From the NCBI GenBank assembly GCA_020650975.1, contig JAIPMN010086688.1, positions 1-22,455 of the forward strand: DNA of 22,455 nt, read 5' to 3'. The notes under the pieces were generated by a model. That model made no database searches and was not told where the DNA came from. It worked only from the letters and a program-made list of their open reading frames with translations. The first letter of the stretch is position 1. Every line of letters begins with the position of its first letter. The translations under genes were made by a program, and so were the position numbers. Below are positions 16,353 through 22,455 of the stretch, piece by piece. The stretch is from Apostichopus californicus. Lineage: Eukaryota > Echinodermata > Holothuroidea > Aspidochirotida > Stichopodidae.

Positions 16353-17628
16353 CATGGCGGCTCGCCGTGACAGCAAAATCGGATTGGTGAGTTTTTCGGG
16401 GGAGGCTAAGGTCGTCCCCGGACAAGTTTTTTCAGTCTTGCGTTCTGTTGGCTTAAAGGTCCATGGAGAGGTTGACGCGCTTCAGCGAACCTCTCCGGGT
16501 TATGAATGTTTTTGATGTTCGATTCACCTCGGAGGCTGCCCGCGTCCGAGGCGTCCATGTGTTGGAGGGAGTTGAGGGACTGAAGGTCACACTGTATGAC
16601 AGTTCGGTGTGGGTGACTCCTCCATCTCCCTATGTCTGAACAGGTTGTTGTGCGGACAATGGGGCGTTTTGGGAAAGTGACCGGCTACGAGGAACCGGAA
16701 TTCCTTGAATGTAAGGGTGTCAAGACCGGGACTAGACGAGTTAGACTGGAACTCAAGTCCGATATCCCCTCTACCTTGTGGGCTAATGGGCACAGGACCC
16801 ACATTGCATACCGGGCCAGCCTCGCACTTGTTGGAGGTGTGGGCTGGAAGGGCATGAGGCCAGGTTGTGCCCGAACAAGCGGTGTAGCCGCTGTTTACAG
16901 GTTTGGCATACCCTGGCCGATTGTAAAGGGGATATTGTATGCAACTCGTGTGGGAAAACGGGCCATCTCGCCCGTTTATGCCCAGACCGCTCGTACGCCG
17001 CGAGAGTGGCTACGGGCGTGGTTGAAGCGGTCCCCGTCCCGGCCTCTGACACCGTATCACCTGATGCTCATTTCATCGCCCCAGTGTCCGACACTAGCGC
17101 CCCGGTGGAGGCTTTGTTCCCCCTGTCGTGTCCCACCTCGTCCCTGATCGAAGTTGCCGAGACTGCCCACTGAGGCGGAGCTGGACAACGGCGGAGAATG
17201 TACTAGCGGAGTGGCATGCGGAGCAGGATGCCGCTTGTACTGGTTCACCGGTAGCTACGCCCGCTATCGGTGATACTACTCGGGCCCCGAGTCAACTGGC
17301 CCAAGAGACATTAAGTGACCCAGATTCTGACTCGCCAATGGAGGACTGCACTACAGCCTTATTAGTTGTGGCTAAGGAGTCCTCCGATTGGTTTGATGAG
17401 ACGAAACAGGCCACTGATCTCATTGACTCGAGCGGCCCTTCCACCCTGCCCGCAGTCGCTTCCGCTATACCGGAAACGATGGTCGCTAGTGGACCTCCTG
17501 TTCCTGACAGGGAGGTCCACTCGTTCAATGTTGACGAGGAGCTAAGAACTCTGCTCGCTCGTAGGAAAAGGGGGAACACTGCTAAGGGCCTGAAAAGACC
17601 CGTATTGTCAAAACATCGGAGGTTATGA
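16353..17628 (+). pseudogene. LINE ORF1: nucleic acid binding protein with three CCHC knuckles, frameshifted
   Basis: ATG 16353 starts MAARRDSKIGLVSFSGEAK. A one-base shift in a T5 run near 16512 moves to FDVRFTSEAARVRGVHVLEG. A shift near 16630 gives VVVRTMGRFGKVTGYEEPEF and VKTGTRRVRLELKSDIPS. A shift near 16812 gives three knuckles: CWRCGLEGHEARLC, CSRCLQVWHTLADC and CNSCGKTGHLARLC, each C-X2-C-X4-H-X4-C. After a last shift near 17150 an acidic, Ser/Thr/Pro-rich tail runs to TGA 17626-17628. ORF1 proteins of this kind coat LINE RNA and form its ribonucleoprotein. The stop overlaps the ORF2 start codon as ATGA. Confidence 0.82.
17625..17628 (+). promoter_or_regulatory. ATGA stop-start overlap between LINE ORF1 and ORF2
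   Basis: ORF1 ends with TGA at 17626-17628 and ORF2 starts with ATG at 17625-17627. Overlaps of this type occur in some LINEs where ORF2 is made by reinitiation after ORF1 termination. That this copy used it is inferred from position only. Confidence 0.7.
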
Positions 17629-20600
17629 CACCAGACATCTTATCCCTCGTCACCCTTAATGTGAATGGGATTAGGGGTACCCCCAAAAGGCGGCGGATTT
17701 TACAGTTCTGCAAGTTGCTCCAAGTGGATGTGGTCCTTTTGCAGGAGACCCACATATCTTGTGAGAGTGATGTTCATCTTTGGTCCTTGGAGTGGGGGGG
17801 GGGGGGGAGGTCTTTATGCCTCCTTTGGATCAGGGGCATCTTGCGGGACTGGAATTTTGGTGTCCCCAAAACTTTTTCATTGTGTGGAGAAAGACCATGA
17901 AGGTCGGGTGGTGTGCATACACTTAAGGCTCACGCGGGGTGAGTTTGTAGTTTGCAATGTTTATGCCCCCAACCGGCCAGCATGTAGGAAAGATTTTTTG
18001 ACGGTCTTGCCATCCTTTGTACCGGGCAGGTAAAATTGTATCCTTGGGGGGACTTCAACTGTGTCCCTCACTCTGCTTTAGATAGACGTTCGAGGAAAGA
18101 GTCCCCCAATTGTACCACCGGCATGATTGAGCTAGGCTTGTTTGTCAAGAACCGAGACCTTGTGGATGTTTGGAGGTCCCAAAATCCCCAGGTGGTTGCT
18201 TGTACGTGGCATAGACCAGATGGATCAGTTTCATCCAGACTCGACAGGTTTTATACCCCGCGCAAGTTTCCTCGATCTCGGTGTTCGATTATTCCATGTC
18301 CTTTGTCTGATCATGACGCAGTTGTTTTGCGCTTGCAGCTGCCGGAGTCCTTTCATATGGAAAAGGGACTTTGGCGGCTGAACACGGAAATTGTCAAAGA
18401 GCAATTTGTCGAGAAGTACAGAGGATGGCAGTCCCTCAAGCCTGCTTTTCCCAATACGTTAGTCTGGTGGGACGAGGTCAAGTCCCTCATCAAGCAGTTT
18501 GCAATCAGGTATTGTGTTGAGAGAACTCACCAACGGAGATTCAAGTTCCATTCCCTGTGCAATAAGAGCAAGGGATGGTTCTTCATCGTCTGATCTGCAT
18601 GCACTTGGTGTGTTTCTCGATGACAATTTGCACGAAGCCCGGGTGCGTGCCAGAATCCAGTTTGTTGAGGCGGACGAGACGGGATGACACTAAGTCTGTG
18701 GTTGTCCGCAGAATTAGGGCAGTGCGTCATCCTGGTGGGGTCTTCGTGGAGAGCCCGCAGGCAGTCCTAGGGGTATTTAGGTCGTTCTTTTCGAACCTGT
18801 ACTCCAGGGCTGCTGTTAGCTAGGATCTCCAGGAAGACTTGTTGTCCCACTCAGAGTAAAAACGATAGCTTGGGTTCGAATCTCTCCGTTGGTGAGCTCT
18901 GGACAGCGGTAGCAGCGATGAAGAAGGGAAAGTCTCCCGGTCCCGATGGCCTCCCTGCTGAGTTCTATAGGACCTTCTGGGAGGCTCTCGGTGGGACTTG
19001 AGAGACGTGTTCGCTACCGCTTTCCAGTTGAATTACATCAGCCAAACACAGCGGGTTGGAAATATTGTTCTCCTCCCAACTTCTGGAGACCCTTTGGACC
19101 CTACAAATAGGCGTCCAATAACACTGTTAAATGTGAACTACAAAATCCTGGCTAAAACATTACGAAATCGCTTAGCGGATGTGATGCCGGATATTGTAGG
19201 TCCTCTCCAGACTTGTGCTGTGCGAGGCAAGTGTATTCAACATAACCTCTGGTTGATGAGAGACTTCATCGAGTTTGTTAAAGTTCGTGATTTGCCATGT
19301 GCACTGGTCTCTTTGGACCAGAAGAAGGCCTTTGACATGGTAGATCACGACTTTCTGTTCAGAACCTTAGAGTCCTTCCGATTGAACTCAATGTTTATTC
19401 GTTGGGTCTCGTTACTTTATAAGGACGTCACGAGCATGGTAACTGTTAACGGATTAACTTCTGGTCCCTTCCCGGTTCGAAGGGGAGTCCGTCAGGGTTG
19501 TCCCCTCTCCCCGTTGTTGTATGTTCTCTTCAGCGAAACGCTCAGTACCTCGCTGGACAGATGCTTGGGTTTTCGACCCTTCAATGTACCGGGTGGGGCT
19601 AGAGTAAAATGCGTGCAGTATGCAGATGACGTCACTTGTATTGTGTCGGACCTCGCCTCCTTTAAGCCTTTATCGAAGGTGTTTTGGCCACCTTCCAAGA
19701 GGCTACTGGTGCCAGACTTAACAAGTCAAAGACCAAAGGGCTGCGTTTAGGAGGTTGGCGCGGCCAATCCCTCCCGATCAGGGTAAATGGCATCTGGCTA
19801 GGTTATGGTGCCACGGAGGCCACCACTTGGGCCGAGAAGGCTGATCAGGTAGAGGCAAGGGCTCGACACATTTAGTCGGAGGTGGCTCTCCCTCCCTGGG
19901 AAGGTTACAGTTGTTAATCGTTTTATTGTTCCTCTCCTTTGGTATCCTGGTACGGTGATTGCTGCACCGGATCATGCCTTGGTGCGATTGGAGAGGATCA
20001 TTTTTGATTTCATTTGGGGAAAGCGCAAACCAAACCTTGTCAAAAGGACCGTTCTGTATAAGACTGCCATCTAAACTGCGCTTTCTCCTTTTGAAAGGTG
20101 TTTTCGTTGCGTTTGAGAATCCTTCGTTTCCCCTTTGCCTTTTTTGTTAGGTTCTGGTGTTTCTTTTTCGCCACCACTGGCCCGGATCCTTTTCCAATAA
20201 CCGGCCAAAGGCGACACGCCCTTCGGGGGTGTATACTCAGATTGGTGACTCACTTCGTAGAATCAAAGAGGGTGGGCCAGATGTTCTGCTGAACGTGGCC
20301 CCCTCTGTGTTATACCCACCATTGTTTCGTTCAATGCTCGCGCCTGTGTGCCAGTCGGCTTGCCAAACCGCCATCTCTCCAGATGTGTGGCGGTCTGTGT
20401 AAGTAACTAGATAGCCGTCTCCGGGACTTGGCGTGGAGGATTGCACATGGGGTCCTCATTACTAACTATTTTCGCCTAGTCAGGTGGCGATTGGGTGATT
20501 GGATTTGTCCCCGTGTGGGCTGTAAAGCCATCGAGACAATGCAACACCTTTTGCTGGGGTGTCCCTTTGTCCGGTTGGTGTGGGAATGGTTTCACGCCTT

Positions 20601-20696
20601 CGTTATTGGTGGTATTGGTTGCACACAGTGGGCCATTAGTAGTGATTTTATTTGTATGGTTTGTTGCCCCCTGTGTGCCCAACCTGGGTTCAGACC
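17625..20696 (+). pseudogene. LINE ORF2: APE-type endonuclease and reverse transcriptase, frameshifted
   Basis: ATG 17625 overlaps the ORF1 stop. The endonuclease shows LNVNGIRG, LLQETH, WGDFNCV (18045-18065), SSRLDRFY and LSDHDAV (18306-18320), so its main active-site residues are visible; it nicks the target. A G14 run at 17794-17807 shifts the frame, and another shift lies near 18033. RT motifs are KSPGPDGLPAEFYRTFWE, NRRPITLLNVNYKILAKTL, VSLDQKKAFDMVDHDF, GVRQGCPLSPLLY and QYADDV (YADD 19619-19630), so catalytic Asp residues remain. Shifts near 18590, 18990 and 19680 and a TAG near 19873 break it; IVPLLWYPGTV and FIWGKRKPNLVKRTVLYK follow. The C-terminal motif ICPRVGCKAIETMQHLLLGC is intact from 20428 on. 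Confidence 0.85.
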
Positions 20697-20890
20697 AATG
20701 GACGCCCGGGACCTAGAAATGGACGACCGGGACTCAGAAATGGACGCCGGGACTTGGCAACAAAAAACAGAGTCAAAAATGGACGACCGGGACTTGGAAA
20801 TGGACGACCGGGACTTGGAAATGGACGGTCGGGACCTAGAAATGGACGGTCGGGACCTAGAAATGGACAAACTGCACCTGACGAAAAATG
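20697..20890. repeat. 21-bp minisatellite
   Basis: Repeats of GACTTGGAAATGGACGACCGG (21 bases per unit), most regular at 20779-20870, with one interrupting segment (20755-20778) and degenerate ends. As 21 is a multiple of three, the LINE ORF2 frame stays open through it and reads as a DLEMDDR heptad; the minus strand is open as well. It begins where LINE similarity stops. Confidence 0.9.
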
Positions 20891-21149
20891 GACACCACGA
20901 CTTGACAAAATATTATAAAAGAAATACTTCCCCGGGGGTACTGCCCCCCCTCGACAAATTAGCGCCATTTTGGTAAAAATTAGAGGGGGTGAATTTTGGG
21001 GGTGGGGAACCCCCTCCCCCAGTGCAAAACTTGGTGGGGCTTCTTCAAACTTTTTTTACCCTTCCTTTACATCCTATTGATGACGTCATAAAAATTTCAG
21101 CTCATTTGCATATTCGGTTAATTCATTAAAATTCATTAACCTATCTGCC
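20891..21149. other. GC-run rich linker between minisatellite and satellite
   Basis: Contains inverted G- and C-runs (GGGGGTGGGG facing CCCCCTCCCCC at about 20998-21020), a TGACGTCA at 21081-21088 and an ATTTGCAT octamer near 21104. No coding frame is convincing; the frame from the LINE ends at 20974-20976. Confidence 0.5.
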
Positions 21150-21960
21150 TAACACTAAATGACTCTATATACGGGTAAATACCGACTCTTATACTTTGGA
21201 GCGTTACCATGGTTACTGGGTCAATCCGATTTCCCCCATCTTTTCAGGGTACCCCCGCTAGGGTGTCACCTGTCCGAAATAGGATGAAACTTGTAGGTGC
21301 GTTACTTCCCCTGGGTGGAAGGGGGGTAATTTTTAAAAAAATCTAAAACGGTCAAAATAATTAGTGTTACTACGTACGGGAAAATCCCGACCCTTCTACT
21401 CTGGAGCGTTACCATGCTCACTTGGGTAGTCCGTTTACGGCCATCCTTTCAGGGTACCACCGCTAGGGTGTCCCCTTTCCAAAATAGGATGAAACTCGTA
21501 GGTGCTTCTCATTCCCGGGTGATAGGGGGGTCATTTTGAAACAAAATCTGAAAAGGCATAATAATTTGCTATATACGTTTTTGAAAATCCCGACCCTTGC
21601 ACTTTGGAGCGTTACCACGGTTACTGGGGTGGTCCGACTACGGCCATCTTTTCGGGGTACCACCGCTAGGGTGTCCCCTTTCCGAAATAGGATGAAACTT
21701 GTAGGTGGATCTCTTCTCCGGGGTGGTAGGGGGGTCATTTTGAAAAAAATCCGAAAAGTTCATAATAATTAGTGTTACTATGTACGGGAAAATCCCGACC
21801 CGTCTACTCTGGAGCGTTACCATGGTTACTGGGGTGGTCCGATTACGGCAATCTTTTGAGGGTACCACCGCTAGGGTGTCCCCTTTCCAAAATAGAATGA
21901 AACTCCTAGGTGTCTCACCTCTCCAGGGCGGTAGGGAGATCATTTTGATAGCGTGCGCCA
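21150..21960. repeat. Satellite with a unit of about 204 bp, four copies
   Basis: The anchor GGAGCGTTACCA occurs at 21198, 21403, 21606 and 21811 (spacings 205, 203, 205). Shared blocks per unit are TACGGGAAAATCCCGACCC, GGGTACCACCGCTAGGGTGT, AAATAGGATGAAACTTGTAG and GGTAGGGGGGTCATTTTGAA. Copies two to four are more alike than copy one. Open frames on both strands here follow from the unit being close to 68 codons and are not treated as genes. Confidence 0.92.
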
Positions 21961-21989
21961 TGGTACGCCCGGAAGGCATTAAATTCCCC

Positions 21990-22290
21990 CACCACTCCCC
22001 ACGCCTCCGAACCGCCAAAATAATCTCAGATTCATCATCAGCGCCCCAAGAAGCACCAGAACAGGTGTATTTCGTTCGTTTTTGGAGACACCCACTTGGG
22101 TTCGTGCCCCCCTGCCAATGGCTTTCTTGCCCCTCACGCCCCAACACAACACCCAATTCCAAAATAAACTTCAGATTCGTGATCAGCGTGTCGAGAACAA
22201 CCAGAAAAGATACACATTGCCCGTCTTTGCGAGAAAAGTTATTTTCACCCAAAAAAACCGTAAGGGGTACCCCTTGCAGTTTTTTCAGAA
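21990..22290. repeat. Two diverged copies of a ~144-bp repeat
   Basis: CCAAAATAATCTCAGATTC (from 22015) and CCAAAATAAACTTCAGATTC (from 22159) are 144 bases apart, each followed by an ATCAGCG block and then an AGAA...ACCAGAA block, and each preceded by CCCCACGCC-like sequence. Similarity is clear in the core and weak elsewhere. Confidence 0.65.
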
Positions 22291-22455
22291 ATTGCCCAAA
22301 AAATGGATTTCGTCAAAATGACGTCACCGGGGGTAATCGATGCCCAGGAGCCCAAATCTGCAACTCCCAGGTCCATATCTGCTTCCGTTCGGGAGATACG
22401 TGGTCCCAAAGGACCCGATAGAAATACGTGTTCTTCATACGTGCAAAAGTTGGAA
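22291..22455. other. Unannotated end of window
   Basis: Includes another TGACGTCA at 22319-22326 and no recognisable coding frame or repeat partner inside the window. Confidence 0.4.

Larger units (their letters stand above)
16143..20696 (+). mobile_element. L1/Tx1-like non-LTR retrotransposon (LINE), nearly full length, frameshifted
   Basis: Two ORFs in the order expected for L1/Tx1-type LINEs: ORF1 with three CCHC knuckles (16353-17628) and ORF2 with APE-type endonuclease, RT and a C-terminal Cys/His motif (17625 to about 20696). The phrasing of ORF2 (GLWRLNTEIV, WWDEVKSLIKQ, NRRPITLLNVNYKILAKTL, GVRQGCPLSPLLY) is of the L1/Tx1 group; a finer clade is not assigned. The 5' start is approximate, because the 210 bases before ORF1 only look like a GT-rich leader. 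The 3' end is set by entry into a minisatellite. No poly(A) tail or target duplication was seen. Confidence 0.85.

Noticed and set aside
16783-17052. Minus-strand frame opposite the LINE zinc knuckles
   Set aside because: It is a mirror of the conserved CCHC coding region on the plus strand.
21638-22421. Long open frames of 204 codons (minus) and 213 codons (plus) at the window end
   Set aside because: Both begin in the satellite and repeat its unit; the plus frame then runs through the 144-bp repeat. No domain or codon pattern supports either.

Overview
The window is animal genomic DNA made almost entirely of nested transposable elements. No bacterial operons, rRNA or tRNA genes were seen. 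Long AT-rich non-coding stretches, GT/AG splice sites and metazoan retroelement families (a Ty3/Gypsy element, a Gmr1-like element with integrase before RT, and an L1/Tx1-like LINE) suggest an invertebrate, plausibly a marine one. The sequence does not fix the species or phylum.

Region 1 (1-3666) is the 3' part of a Ty3/Gypsy LTR retrotransposon. It holds the integrase tail (3-350), a second ORF with two C2H2 zinc fingers in the position env would occupy (538-2122), a non-coding spacer, a polypurine tract and the 3' LTR (2773-3666, with an internal 34-bp tandem repeat). The zinc-finger ORF is cut by a 992-bp hAT-type insertion (804-1795). Removing the insertion and one 8-bp target duplication rejoins the reading frame exactly.

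Region 2 (3667-4724) is non-repetitive sequence with one possible host exon.

Region 3 (4725-11944) is a Gmr1-like LTR retrotransposon with the order gag, protease, integrase, RT, RNase H. Its 5' LTR is truncated. Its gag is split by a 778-bp solo LTR (5771-6548). Its protease is split by a GATA microsatellite, and its pol carries many stops, frameshifts and active-site losses. Its 3' LTR is split by an 835-bp MULE-like element (10871-11705) with about 50-bp terminal inverted repeats and a 9-bp target duplication.

Region 4 (11945-16140) holds a decayed satellite of about 200 bp, a large foldback, and two phase-compatible exons of an unrecognised host gene on the minus strand (15095-15658, then 13947-14142).

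Region 5 (about 16143-20700) is a nearly full-length but frameshifted L1/Tx1-like LINE. ORF1 has three CCHC knuckles, and ORF2 has an APE-type endonuclease, an RT with YADD and a C-terminal Cys/His motif. The ORFs overlap by ATGA. The LINE runs in frame into a 21-bp minisatellite, followed by a roughly 204-bp satellite (21150-21960) and a diverged 144-bp repeat to near the window end.

No intact autonomous mobile element is present. Several frameshifts lie in homopolymers (T5, A8, G14), so some could be sequencing or assembly errors rather than decay.
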